Assembly: GCA_964036195.1 (NCBI GenBank)
Contig: CAXIWS010000288.1
Location: forward strand, 1-64,000
DNA: 64,000 nucleotides
Direction of reading: 5' to 3'
Origin: Sphaerolaimus hirsutus
Lineage: Eukaryota > Nematoda > Chromadorea > Monhysterida > Sphaerolaimidae
Part shown: one piece after another, positions 35,404 to 48,242 of the stretch
Position numbering within the stretch: the stretch's first letter is position 1
Layout of the letters: the number at the start of each line of letters is the position of its first letter
The notes under the pieces: model-generated
Databases searched by the model: none
Told to the model about the DNA's origin: nothing
What the model saw: only the letters and a program-made list of their open reading frames with translations
Made by a program: the position numbers and the translations under genes

Positions 35404-35514
35404 TTATTTGACCCCTACGCGAACCTAGCTTTTTCACGGGGCAGGCTTGCATCTCCCAATGTCGGTGTGTGAATTTGGGAGGGTGTGAAAAATCTACTTT
35501 TGTCGGGCACTGTC
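35404..35514. repeat. Right inverted repeat flanking gene A
   Basis: Reverse complement of 31651-31790, starting with ATTTATTTGACCCCTACGCG. It lacks about 13 bp in the AATTCACAC region and a short piece of the left copy. Confidence 0.8.
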
Positions 35515-36832
35515 TGTTGTCGGCACATGTCAGCACGTTGGTGAATCGCTGTGTAGGGGGTCATGGCGACCCACTGTCAACAGTAAATCACCAACTCAAT
35601 CTACTAATCAAGTGAGTCAGGAAAACTGCTGGGTGAGCAAACAGTTGACTGAGTAAGCTTGTGGTCAACTCAGTCAGCCAAGGTATCAAGTGAGTAAGTG
35701 TTCTTTTTAGTCAGAGACAGTATTAAGTTTCATAGGTATCAAGTGAGTAAGAGAACTGCCAAGTCGCCACAATGCAAAGTATGGTTTTTACATATTGGTC
35801 ACATCACAAGTGAAATATCCATGATTGGAAATAACAACTCCATTCCTGAGAAAAAAAGAAAATATTGTACCTTTTGCATTTGATGTCAGATTTTTATGTA
35901 GTGTAATATCTCAAAAGAAAGTGATTTTTTTTGCTTACCGTTTCATGAAATTTCGTGAAGACAAAGATTATAAAACAATTTAAAAAATGCCATTTTGAAT
36001 GACAAACTGCACTCATGGTGCAACGTGAAAAAGCGCTCTTTTATGTAGTTAAGAAGGTTTGTAATTGTTAATACAGCGATAATCCATGTGTCGGTGAGCT
36101 CAGACAATTAGTACTATTTACCTACAAATTGTAACAATCTTTGTATCGATTGAGCATGTCTATTACTCCCTACGAGTCAATCAACACAGCGGTGGCATAC
36201 TTCGCATTGGGATCAGTTGATACCCTGTTTGTAGACGAGTTGACCGCTGCCTGACTAAAACATCCGCTTGTCTGCGGAGTTTATTACGTGACTCAGTTGA
36301 CCACAAAAATTACTCACTTGATTGCCTCTGACTCACTTGACCACATTACTCAGTTGGTATTTCCCCGTCATGGCGTCAGTCGCCATGCCGTCAGGCGTCA
36401 GGCAAGACCGCCATCGCCGCCACAACATGGCGTTCAGCAGCCGCTGCGTGACGTGACCAGTGACCACTGACCAGGTTTGATATTTTATACACTTTTGCGA
36501 ACCGCACACAAGTTACATGTCATTATGTGTGTTGTGTTTGCCGTCCGTGTCAAGTTGAGGCAAGCCAGTCTATCTTTCGGCACTTTCGTACAATCACTAT
36601 TTTTTCACAGGGGTTTTGGTTTGGTGTATGTTCTGGTATTGAATTGAACTACTGTATTTGTATTTTGTACGGTTGTTGTATTGTACCTACCTACTTTGGC
36701 TTGGCGCTGCACAACCTAATTGACACAGAGTCCGCGACACTTTTGATACTGGCAAGTTTGCATACCATGAAAACGCGACACTTTTGCTACTGAGCAAAAT
36801 TTCTCGCATGCTAATTAACTGCGACAGATCTT

Positions 36833-37292
36833 GGGCGTAAAATTCCAGCGTAAAATTCCATCGCAAAATTGATTACATAAAAGTGGATGATGATACAGGT
36901 CTGCAATTTTTCATGGAGAATATGTTTATCAATACCTTGATTGTGTCCGAGAGTCATCATCCACAGTCACTGCAATTTGATTGTGGAAATTCAAAAATTT
37001 CTATTTTACGCTGGAATTTTACGCCAGCTGAAGAAAAATCAATTCTACGCTATGTCATTGCATGCAATCACCTGGCGTAGAATTGACTTTTCTTCAGCTG
37101 GCGTAAAATTCCAGCGTAAAATAGAAATTTTTGAATTTCCACAATCAAATTGCAGTGACTGTGGATGATGACTCTCGGACACAATCAAGGTATTGATAAA
37201 CATATTCTCCATGAAAAATTGCAGACCTGTATCATCATCCACTTTTATGTAATCAATTTTGCGATGGAATTTTACGCTGGAATTTTACGCCC
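36833..37292. repeat. 460-bp near-perfect palindrome (foldback element)
   Basis: Arms 36833-37050 and 37075-37292 are near-perfect reverse complements with a 24-nt loop. Related, diverged sequence (GTGGATCATGCTACGGGTC) occurs at 62690-62870 and 63710-63930. Confidence 0.92.
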
Positions 37293-38624
37293 GAGCTGTA
37301 ATCGTAGCATTAGCGTTTGATCAGTTAGGTTTCGCTATTAGCGTATGCAGCAGTCAACTTATTAGGGGATTATTGGGATAAAAGTGCGGCGAGAAGAGAA
37401 TATATAAACATAATGGTTGGGGCGGGAATATATAAACAAAATAATGCATGACACATGTAAAAGCAATGGGAAATTCATGTAAAAAATAAATGCGGTATAA
37501 TCAAAGCATGCAAGCAAACCATGCGCTAAACAGAAATGAGGGAAAAAGTTTTATTTATCAAATTTCACTTGTTTTTGATTTGCTTCATTTACATTTTTTT
37601 ACACATTGCTAATGTTAAATTTACGCTTGTCTGTCAGTCATTATTAATGCAATTGAAAAGTTGATTTTTGAAGTAGAAATTCATGTGAAACTGAGTACCT
37701 ATATAAAATATACATTTACATAAATAACAAACCCATGAACTTGAATTGACGCACAGTAAAAAAGTGTAGGATTTTGCAGCGTGAAGCAAAAAACGGTAGC
37801 CTGAAAGAATAGCACAACGGAAAAAAATATACCTTCGTATGAAAACTGTCGCGTTTTAGCAGCATTGGGAAAAAGTATAGTATATTGTATGAAGGCTTTT
37901 GCACTTGTCTAGTTTTAGGGTGAAATCAACTTTTTGGATAGATAAGTGTAAGAAACTGCGCTCAGGTGGGGTATGTTATGCAAATTCACAATCACTTATT
38001 TTTATACATCGCGTTGTTAAGGATACACGTTACCGATACCGCGCTATCGTGTTGCAGTGCGCTACACTAGTCAAGTGATATCCACCACTGGACCACCAGT
38101 CCAGTACATTGTGTCAGATTGATGCGAAAAAACGCAGTGGCATCTGTTTATGTTATACGCACACGCTTCCGTTCCACCCATTCGCCTACACAGTACACAC
38201 CTCTCGCAACAACACAACTGTCACTCTCTGCGCTCATCACTCATCAGCTTATGTAAATGATATTTATGTATGAAAAATACTAGTAAGTAAGTAAGTAGTT
38301 AGTAACTTGTTGTATACGTAAGCTTAGACACTATGTGTGACCTGTGTGTGCCATACTGCCATGCCATGCCATTTCTTGTTGTTGCCATTGCACATTGTTG
38401 CACTGTGCTAGTGTGGTATTTCCGGTATTTGGGTGGATGGATGCGTATTCCCCCTTTCCCTTCACAACATTACATTAGCAAAGCAGTTCTTCTCGCAGAT
38501 ATTTTTTTGCAAAATAATTGATGTTTTTTTTGCAAATTTATGCTTATGTTTCATACGATGCACATCCATTTTCATGTTTCATTTTCATCCATTTTGATAC
38601 TCTGCGTCTGTAGTTCGCGCATCC

Positions 38625-38722
38625 ATTTCATTTTTGGCGCATCCATTTCATTTTTGGTTCATCCATTTTCATTTTTGGCGCGTCCATTTTCGGCGCGTCC
38701 ATTTTCATTTTCGGCGCATTTA
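38625..38722. repeat. CATCCATTTTCATTTTTGGCG minisatellite
   Basis: Four to six degenerate tandem copies of about 20-25 bp in the gene A to gene B interval. Confidence 0.8.
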
Positions 38723-39365
38723 AATCGAGTAAAATTAGTGAAATTTGATCAATAAGTTGAATCAAAAGGTTCCATATTCATGAAAAAATTTGAGTACGAT
38801 TTTTGTATACTCGGTGGACATTCAAAACCAAACCAAATGTGAAAACAACCCCTTTATCATAGTTCTGAACAGCCTGTAACTGGATGATCTAGCCAGAGCC
38901 ACAAATTTCTCATGTATGTTTGTGTTTTGGCACTCTAACGGCGTTATTTCTACATGTCGTTCTATTGAAGGCTGCCATTCTATTCTTCTCATGGGTGTAA
39001 ACAAGTTCCAAAACCTTTCCAAAAGTTCCACCTAAGAGGTGTCGTTCTATTTGAGGTATGTCGTTATATTACAAGAAATACGGTAATGAACTAAGAATTA
39101 TACAGTTTTTCATCCTATAAATTTGTTTTTACTATGTGCGAGCGTATCGGATGTGGTTATTCCCTTTGGATGTCGATTTCTAATCAGAGCAGCGCTGCTC
39201 CTACTTACGCTTGCAGCTCAAAGCATCGCATCGCATGCGTCTGCTCATGGCTCGGTCTGGTACTTTGAGTTTGAGTCTGGTCTTCTGGTGTTCTTATGAT
39301 CTAATTGATGCACCGACCTGACGCATCTGTTGCCGCGCTCGCTGTTTTAATCTCATTCAAAGGGG

Positions 39366-39644
39366 CATGCCGGCAGCAGTGGGAAAGACGACAAATGTCA
39401 AGCGACTTCACGAAAGCGTCGAAACAGGTGGGATTGTGTTCCATCCGGAAGAATGCCGTATAAGTATGTCAAGTATTCACTTTTCATCAGTTAGCGCATG
39501 CGTGCATTTTTTGTCGGTTTTGCAGCTTCCGTATGTCTATAGCCCTTATTTAAGTGAGTGACTGGAGAGTGTCATGTCGAATCTTCACTTTTTACCCATA
39601 GCACCTGATTGACATTTGTCGTCTTTCCCACTGCTGCCGGCATG
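39366..39644. repeat. 35-bp perfect inverted repeat spanning the gene B start codon
   Basis: 39366-39400 contains the ATG and next 11 codons of gene B and is perfectly repeated in inverse at 39610-39644 in intron 1, separated by 209 bp. Confidence 0.9.
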
Positions 39645-42600
39645 TTCCTATGAACGAAATTAAAACAGCAAGCAACTTTCTTTTGAGTGAATGAAAATTT
39701 CTGTTAAGTGGCATGCTTAAAACATTGTTTTTGTGTTATTTAGTTGACATTGAGTTGACGGATTCGCGATGTCAACTGGGATGTGTGTGGGCCCATTGTT
39801 GCGCAGCTTAGGCATAAATACAATACCATATTTATTCTAATATAAAATTGCCCTTCTATTTTTTACATGAACTTTTTTACCTGCCATTCTATTGGAGACC
39901 GCCCTTCTAATTGCTTCGTAAACTTCCCACCCAATCATTTTTCTAGGTCCTGCCAAGTGTTACATCACAGACAATTCATTTCATACAATGATTTTACATG
40001 ATATAGTGTATACAACATTGATATTTTTTAATGTATACTCCAGTCACTTTACACCCTGCACGCGTGGTTCCCGCTGGAAGCGTGCCAACGATCTTCTTAC
40101 GCATGCGATTTTCATACAAAGTTGAAAAAACTATAATTGTCTTGATACTAAACGTTAACTTATTCACAACAATGATTTCTTCTTCATTTATACAAAAATT
40201 GCATGCTTTATCATCATTGGCACGCTTCCAACGTGAGACACAGATGAGTGTGAGGGCAGAGTATCATGTCCACCAGGTATATATGGGACAATTCCAGCCA
40301 AGCACTTTGTGTACCTTCTATTGGAGGCGCCCTTCTATATCTATTAGAATAAATACGGTATTTTAAAACATGGATTTTGTCGATAGCAGGTTGTCATTGC
40401 ATTGAATCATTGGCAAAGATATTCACCCAACGGCTACTGCAAACTACACGCGCACAGCCATCTTTCAGCGCCATGCGAAAGCCTAACGTAGACACCGTCA
40501 GCTACTACTCGAACACGCACTATGCGAAAAAAGTCGTTGGCACTGGCAGCAAGGGCAATGCCAAGGTTGGTTTTAATTCGATCAAAAGATCACTCAAATG
40601 CTTTGAGTGAACTGACATATTTTGTTTCCTTAAGGGTCGTTTACACGGTTTCGTGTGCCGACAAAAAAGTTAAGCGAAAAAGTTCCATAATTCCGGAATA
40701 AAGTTCCGTATCTGCGGGAAAAGCCAGTGAAGTATACTCACTAGTTAAGTTTACACACATGCCAATTTGCATCTAATTTGAGCCTGTCGTTCAAAACTTA
40801 TTTGCATTTGAAGATGAATTTCAGTTGTCGGTTCGGTTTCAAAACGAAAACCGAACCGACAACTAAAATTCATCTTCAAATGCCTATAATTCTTGAACGA
40901 CATGCTCAAATTATCTGCAAATTGGCATGTGTGTACACATAACTAGTGAGCACAATTCACCGTTTTTTCTTGGATATATGAAACTTAATTTCAGAATTAT
41001 GGAACTTTTCCACCAAACTTTTTTGTCGGCACACGAAAGCGTGTAAACGCTGCTTCAAGAATTTTGGATATTTCAACCACATTAGCGCACGCACACCACT
41101 GACTCGAGCTAATCTTATTCATTTTACCTACATCTTTTGATTTTTGTTCAATATTTTTTGTGTCGCCAAATGAAAGAAGCCTATACGTCTTCAAAAACCA
41201 AGACTCGGGAATTTTTCACACAGTGATATATCTAAAAATGATATCTGGAACTTTGAAATCAGCCAAAAATTGAACACTAATGCTTTTTCGCAGTTCTAAC
41301 GATTTAAACTTTTATCTCACGTCTCGGATGAGTCGCGTTAGGGATTAGGCTGTGAAAAAATAATGATCAATCACGCGATAAAGAATGATAATAGGTGCTA
41401 ATGCCTAAGTTGTGATTGTGTCGGGAATGTTGTGATATTGTAGACTGATAAAATCAAAACTATAGTTGTATTTGATTTATTACTACAAATATGACACTAT
41501 GCACTAAGAAATCCAAATGTTATGCAACAAAAGTTTGGTATCACCAAAAATACATGGATAAAGTACTGCCCTGCCAGCAGCAACATTTGTTTGTGACCCG
41601 TTACGCCCGTGACTTGTAGAGCCAGCAGCAGTTTAAATAAATAAATAAAATTTGTTTAAAATGGCTGGCCGCAATTGTGACACATTTCATTTTTGCATTG
41701 CATTCTATTATTTATAGATCTACCCAATAAAATTGAATTAGGTAGATATTTAGGTGATCAATTGAATGCACACTTTACTCCCTATTGACTCCACGCACGC
41801 TAGTTGACATCGACGCCAAATGTCAACCGGTTCCCATCACAATACAAAGCTTGCTGACGATCCGTCGAAGTTTCGAACGACTTTCAAATACAACCTTTGA
41901 ATTGGGCAATTAACCAGTTGACATTTGGTGTTGATGTCAACTAGCGTGTGTGTGGCCACCATAATAATTTTTCTTATTCCTCAGTCCAAGCCCTGGTACT
42001 GGACTCCAGTCCGAGTCCAATTTTTTTTGGTTTTAATACATTTGCAGATATATTTACCTAGTTAATAACTCTTTGTGCATGCTGCAGAGTGATCGCACCA
42101 GCGTCGTCGCGCGTCTGACGAAACGAATGTCGCAGCTGAAGAGCGGTGCGCCACTGGTGGTGAATGCAAGTGCAATGGCGGACATCAAGAGAAATCCACC
42201 CGCCGGTACCGCCGCCGCAAGACCCAAAAGCATCCATTATCATCCCGGTTGGTGGGGTTCGTGCCTTCATTCAGGACTCAGGGGTACCATTCCATTCTAG
42301 AGTCGTTATGTATCCCTGTTGCCGTTTTCGGTGTGTGAATAAGTGTGAATTTTGGTACGCGCCGAAAAAATGACATGCTGGCTGTGTGTCAAAAATATCA
42401 CACACCGAAAAAAATAACACCGAAAAAATCACACCGAAAAAATCACACACCGAAAAAATCACACGAAATGTGATATGAAAACGCGACGGTTCTCACATTA
42501 CATAGCATTGGAAAAGTACCGAGCTTTTTTCAAAGTATACATAAACGTAAAGTATTTATTTTATACTCACCCCCTGCCCTGAGTACAGAAAATGTAAAGT

Positions 42601-45600
42601 AATTTGTTTACTTTTACTCACGAGTAAGCATGAGTAAATGTACTTTTGCTCCCAGAAAACGAAAACGTGAGTTAAAACAAAAACGCGAGTAAAGTCGATA
42701 TAAAACACTTACCAGAAATACGTTTTATGTACTGGAGGAATACTTTCAAAAAGTATACGTAAAAGCGAGTACAGGGACTTTCTATCCTTCCGGATAGAAG
42801 AGCGCCATTCTATCCCTTAGTCGACATTTTCACTTGCCGTTCTATTGGAGGCTGCCATTCAATTTTTTCACCAGTTATCTCGTTGATATGTTAACTGGAA
42901 TGTAGAAATATGTTTAGTAAACTGCAATTTGTCAACCTCTTGCATTTTATGAGGTTTGGCGGGAGGTATCCCATTAAGACAAAAGCGCTTTAAGACAACA
43001 GTAGCTTTAATGCTAGAAAAACGCTGTAGTGTGTGAAGATAGTTAAGTTCATGTGAAAGTTCATTGTGTCAATTCTACTTTAACTACTATACTTCCAGCC
43101 TAATTGCATCACCAAAAAGTTACAAAATCTATTTATATTTTTTATCATAATTATAAGTCAATTTATAATTTTCGACCTGGAACATGACATGACCCAGAAC
43201 TTTTGTCGCAATGAGCAATTTTGTTCTATAAAAGCTACTGTTGTCTTAAAGCGCTATTGTCTTAATGACGCACACCCGTTTGGCTTGCCTGCGCTCTGCT
43301 TAACTTATGGATCACCAGCGGACCATGCTTTTGCATCCACCATCGAGTGCCCGCCTTCGCTGAGCGGGCAGGCGTGTGTTCATTGGCACACGCTTTGGGT
43401 GGCTTACCATAACCCGGGTGCACCGTGTTACTGTAAAATCCAAATGTTCACAAATCACAGGGACCGTGAATATCAAGGGGCCTTCGTCCGGCGGCTTGGT
43501 CAATCGGCAGGTCGACATCAGTGGTTTTGTCTGCGACCCCAACGCCAGGGCGAAAGTTTGTTTCAACTTTCAATCATTTCCAAATCCAACTGTTTGGCTT
43601 GTTTGGTATATACCTATCTTTCCCTACCAACTCAGCCCTGGTTTTCTGTATACCGTATTTCCGCGAAATACCCCCCGGGGGTGAATGTTTCGGCAGAATT
43701 TTTTTCAAATCCTAGTACAAAATCGTCGTTTGTAATGTACACTGGGGTAGAAAAATGCATCAATCACTGACATGTATGACATAACTGACTCCCGTAGACT
43801 AATATTAGTATGTAGATGGTATAAACACTGTTGTTTGTCGGTTGTCATTGACCGAACACAAACTGCAGCATTTGCCATGTATGTTATGTTTACACTCAAT
43901 CTTGGGGGGGGGGGGGTATTTCGAGGGAGGGGTGATTGTTTCATAGTGGTCTCGAGAGGGGGGGTCAAACGAGGGGGGGGTATTTCGAGGAAATACGGTA
44001 TACGCAGCGGACAGTACACAAAGTATTCAAACGACCATATTTTAAGAATAAATCGTATGATAAATTTGCTAATTTATATTTAGTTCCATAGAAAAATGTT
44101 AGGTAGCTACCTTCATTGTGATCATGTGTGAGGGATCCTTTGAATAGCTCCTACCTAGCTCTTTGAATAGCAGTAGTTCAGTTACACACATTACATTTTT
44201 ACATCCCACATGTGCGCAGAGTGTTCGCTTCGGGCTGTTCGCGGGGCTGAAGAGTCCTGTTGCCCTGCTGAAGAGAAAGGAGCCAACGATGTATGCGAAG
44301 ACACTGAGAGAATCTTTCGGGCTCAATGGACCTGCTAGCGGCGCTGTTCAGCCTTCCGCTTCCACCACCACGAAACCCAGAGGCATCCTTAAGACGTTTG
44401 GCTGTAAACGTACCGCCAACTGCGCCAAGGTTCGATTGGTTGTTTTTTTCTTTGCCATCGGATGTCTGATAACTGTTGGCTTTTTTGTGGAAACAGTATA
44501 CTCTCATCTCAATGTGTTAGAGACAAGAGTTCTCTTACAATATTATTCAAGCATATTTTCCATGCCCAACCAAAGTCACGAACCTTCAACACAAGATGCT
44601 TATTTTATATACCGTATCTCCTCGAAATACCCCCCCCCACATTTGACCCCCCCTCTCAAGACCACTATGAAACAATCACCCCTCCCTCGAAATACCCCCC
44701 CCCCAGATTGAGTGTAAAGAGAACGTACATGGCAAATGCTGCAGTTTGTGTTCTGCGTAGTACAGAACACCTGTAAAAACAATGTCGGAAGCACGTGAGA
44801 GCAGTGTTTATACCATCTACGTACTAATAAATATATGTATACAGGAGTCTATACATATGTCAGTTATTGATGCATTTTTCTACCCCAGCGCACATCACAA
44901 ACAACGATTCTGTACTACCATTTCAAAAAATTTCTGGCGTAATAATAACCCCCCTCCAAATACCCCCCTCGTTTACCCCCCCCCCCCTCTCGGGAGGACT
45001 ATGAAAGAGCCCTCCCGGGCCCCCTCGAATAACCCCCTGGAATTAACCCCCCCCCCCCAAATTTTGCTGGCGAACTAATATACCCCCATGGGGGTAATTC
45101 GAGGTAATACGGTACCTGTATCTATGTTTGATCATTCTAGCCCCGAAAGCTTTTTACGGGAATGTGAAGAAAAACATTTAGGTAAATTGAACGTTCTTAA
45201 AAAAATTGATCGTAAAAAAACTTCACCATGCTCACTCATCCCATCCCCTGTTTGCAGCGAGTACGGTTCAGCGCGGTTGTTGGCAAGTTTCCAGATATGG
45301 GCATGGCTTCATCTTCCTACACGCGCAAAATGCTGCGATGCGAACGCAAACAGTGGGATCCTAAGGGTATGGCGGTCTGTTTTTCTGTTATATTTTCAGC
45401 CACAGGGGTCTCAAATGGGGGATGGGTGCATGCATTGTACACCCCGATCTAGCCAGCGATGTATTTATCTTTGGATGTTGTGGGGCAGCTCTGCTATCAA
45501 TCTAGGTATACCGGTGGAAAAAAATTGGCAACTGATACAATGGCTGCCCACACGCTAGTTTGACATTAACACCAAATGTTAACTTGTTCACAGCCCAATT

Positions 45601-48242
45601 CAAAGCATGCGTTTTAACTTCGTTCTTCGGCTCGTCAGCAAGCTTTGAATCGGGATCGGCACCAGTTGACATTTGGTGTCGATGTCAACTAGCGTGTGTG
45701 GGCCCATTGTCCCTTGATTGCACCCCACACCACCCAGTCAGTATATCCTCTACATTCTCGAAAAAGTCTCCATGAACCATACAGTCAAAAGTGTCAATTC
45801 AACAGTAATAATGTAGTTCAAAAATTCAGCAATAAATTAATTTCTTCAGCATTTTGATGACATTTGACATGACATTGAACATTCCATTGGACACTTGACT
45901 TTGCACGGTGTGATGCGGGGCAGGAATGGCCTCAGACTCCATAGGCTACTTCCGCAAGTTGACAAGTACTTTACTCTTCACCATTGACTTGACTTCTTAA
46001 TTCACTTCGCTTTTGCCATTCATTCGGCTTTTGCTGTTTTACTTCTCACAGCTCAGTTTGCGGAACTGGTACATTGTGCCGGTTACACGAATGACAAAGG
46101 GTCAAGTTTAAAAAAAGTCAAGATAGTCAAATCAAGAGTGAATAGTAAAGTACTGTCAACTTGCGGGACTTGTGCCTGGTCTGATTGACCCTGGCCAACT
46201 TGTTTGTTGCTTCTGGTCTGATCAAAATAAAATTTTTTTTCTGAAAATAAAATTGCTAAAATTGGCTTTTTATGTCAGGTTGCAGTGGGTGAGGATGGCT
46301 GCCGGTCGGGTGACAACGACGATACTGCGCCTCGCGTACACATACCGCCGCAACATTTTGTTTTAGTATCCAACAGACATACCGGACATGGAAAAAGCAC
46401 CCGATACCGTGTTTTTTTGCGTTAAAAACCCTTTATCGTGAACATTTAGACACGCCCACGTGCCCCCTGGCTACGCCACTGACTGTTACTTTAGGTGTGG
46501 AGTTATCCGATAGTTTGTACTTGTAGTGCATTTTTTTACAAAGGTGAACTTTTGTGGTTCTTTCGAGTGATGAAACTTAAGAATTACTATTTATTGTGCT
46601 GTTCATATCAGGTCAGGTTGTAGTATTTATTACCTCAGGACAGGAGTATTTATTGTGCTGTTTTCTGTTTCCGAATGTTCTGAATCGCCAAATATTTGAA
46701 AATTGTCAGATTCTTTCTGACCTGATTTGTCAAGTGTACACTATTACTAATAAAGCAGCGGATGTCATGTATGTTGGTTGATTTCGTTTGGTATACCGCG
46801 TAACATATTGCGCGTGCCCAGCCAGACCCAGAGGCAGGCATATATATATATATATACTTTCACATTCTAAATATTTATTGTAAACTGCTGGCAAATATAC
46901 TTGTGAAACTGATTTCATAAAATTTATCTCATGCGCCCCGGTATGCAAGCTGTGGGGGTGGCGTCCAGTATGGGTGTGCCCCCGTCGCGTGTTCCCAACA
47001 AAGTACTCAGATGGCACCCACTGCACTGGTACCCCCACACAGCTGGACGACAGCGTTGAATAATTTCCCCCTGACAAAAATTGCTATATAAAATATTTTA
47101 CGCTGTCATCCAGCTGCGGGGGGTTGCCAGGAAGTGCCATCTGGGGACTTTGTAGGGCACCCCCTATAGTAAACGCCACCCCCATAGCTTGTGTACTGGC
47201 AACGGTGCATGAAATAAATTTAAGATTTTATGAAATCATCTGACCCATCATGTATCTGCCACCAATTTACCGTATTTCCTCAAAATACTCCCGGGGGGTT
47301 TATGGTTTCAGAGTGAGAATTTTGAGGGGGGTTAAACGAGGGGGGGGGTATTTCGAGGGGGGGGTTTATTATTTCGCCAGAAATTTTTTGAAATCCCAGT
47401 ACTAAAATGTCATCTGAAACGTACGCAGACGTCGAAAAATGCAACAAAAATCGCCATTTATAAGACTCTTAAAGACATTTATAAGTGTGTATACGTACAA
47501 ACACTGTTCTCACATAACAGAGTCATTGTTTTTAACGTGTGTTCTGCATTGTCGGGATGACAAACCGCAGCCTTTGTCATTTACGTTCTCTATACACTAA
47601 ATTTGGGGGGGGGGTATTTCGAGGGGGTGGTTTTATCAGTTCATAGTGTCCATTTTGAGGGGGGTATTTCGAGGGGGGGGCATTTCGAGTGGGGGGGTAT
47701 TTTGAGGAAATACGGTATCATACAAACCAAAAAAAACACGAACTGTGGCGCGAACTCGCTTAGTGTGGGTCTAGAATAAAAATAAAAGTTGCACATTTTT
47801 TTGCACAGGTGTTTCAGCACAGCACGGCCTGTCCGCCTTCGTCAAAACGATGGAACCAGCCGGACACCATTACCGCTGCCCTTACTGCGGGGCCAATTTT
47901 TTCGACCGACTCCTGCTGGACATACATTTGAGCACGCACCACACAGTGGCGCATTATCGCGCTTGTTTGGAGCACTACAAGGAGCTCGCCAAGGTGAGTG
48001 GGAATGGGATGGGTCGTATTTGATTGCTGTGTTCTGCTCCTGTGTGTAAACCCCACTGAGCCCATTCATGCCTGGCTCAAATCTTAACTATCCATTTCAC
48101 TCAAACAATGCCTTTCAATTCCGAAAAAAAAAAGTTTTGTATTGTCATTCAGAACCAACGCGTGACAGTCGTCATCCCTGTATGCGTACTTTGCAAAGGC
48201 AAATGCTGTCGCGACCACAAAAAGAAGCCCGGTGGCAAGTGA
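39367..48242 (+). CDS. Gene B: 406-residue protein with PP1-docking-like and zinc-binding motifs
   Basis: Nine exons: 39367-39463, 40390-40565, 42088-42247, 43319-43417, 43461-43555, 44220-44429, 45258-45366, 47809-47993, 48153-48242 (TGA). All phases agree and the total is 1221 nt. Residues 1-80 are helix-rich (ISCHCIESLAKIFTQRLLQT). A basic part has TSVVARLTKRMSQLKSGAP. Residues 264-267 are GILK (SILK-type) and 280-283 RVRF (RVxF-type), across an intron. A C2H2-type finger has C339, C342, H355 and H359/H360 (YRCPYCGANFFDRLLLDIHL). The C-terminal module has VCVLCKGKCCRDH (388-399). Gene D shares the last two modules. The function is unknown; a nuclear PP1 partner is a guess. The 43-nt intron 43418-43460 is the least certain junction. 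Confidence 0.7.
40634..41057. mobile_element. TTTACACGG foldback element in gene B intron 2
   Basis: Outer inverted ends GTCGTTTACACGGTTTCGTG and CACGAAAGCGTGTAAACG. A second long hairpin centred near 40840 (GTTGTCGGTTCGGTTT against AAACCGAACCGACAAC) is nested inside. Confidence 0.8.
42395..42470. repeat. CACACCGAAAAAAT tandem repeat
   Basis: About five copies of CACACCGAAAAAATCA with small length changes, in gene B intron 3. Confidence 0.8.
43651..44000. mobile_element. TACCGTATT-family MITE
   Basis: TACCGTATTTCCGCGAAATA left end, GAGGAAATACGGTA right end, G-run interior. Gene B intron 5. Confidence 0.8.
44611..45114. mobile_element. TACCGTATT-family MITE
   Basis: TACCGTATCTCCTCGAAATA left end, TTCGAGGTAATACGGTA right end, C-run interior. 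Fills most of gene B intron 6. Confidence 0.8.
47268..47717. mobile_element. TACCGTATT-family MITE
   Basis: TACCGTATTTCCTCAAAATA left end, GAGGAAATACGGTA right end. Gene B intron 7. Confidence 0.8.

Larger units (their letters stand above)
33824..39366. other. Gene A to gene B interval
   Basis: 5.5 kb with a candidate poly(A) site, a TATACTC-type MITE, the right inverted repeat, a GTCAAGTGAGTA-rich stretch at 35580-36360, a GC-rich patch at 36365-36475 (ATGGCG-containing; could be a 5'UTR exon or promoter), the big palindrome and a minisatellite. No supported coding exon. Confidence 0.45.

Noticed and set aside
36371-36460. GC-rich plus-strand frame starting ATGGCGTCAGTCGCC
   Set aside because: Short, ends in TGA, and not phase-linked to gene B exon 1, which has its own ATG. 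More likely 5'UTR or promoter sequence.
36883-37242. Two identical 65-residue frames on opposite strands (MDDDTGLQFFMENMF...)
   Set aside because: They are the two arms of the foldback palindrome. Identity is due to the inverted repeat, and no splice or homology evidence supports coding.
43189-43770. A 193-codon plus-strand frame through the gene B exon 4 area
   Set aside because: Only the part 43319-43417 has coding third-position bias and fits splice phase. The rest runs through intron and the TACCGTATT-family element.
46279-46425. Possible alternative last exon of gene B (frames ending at 46366 or 46425)
   Set aside because: One frame is phase-compatible with the exon ending at 45366 via an acceptor at 46285, but the 47809 exon fits equally and is supported by homology to gene D. 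Kept only as a possible alternative 3' end.
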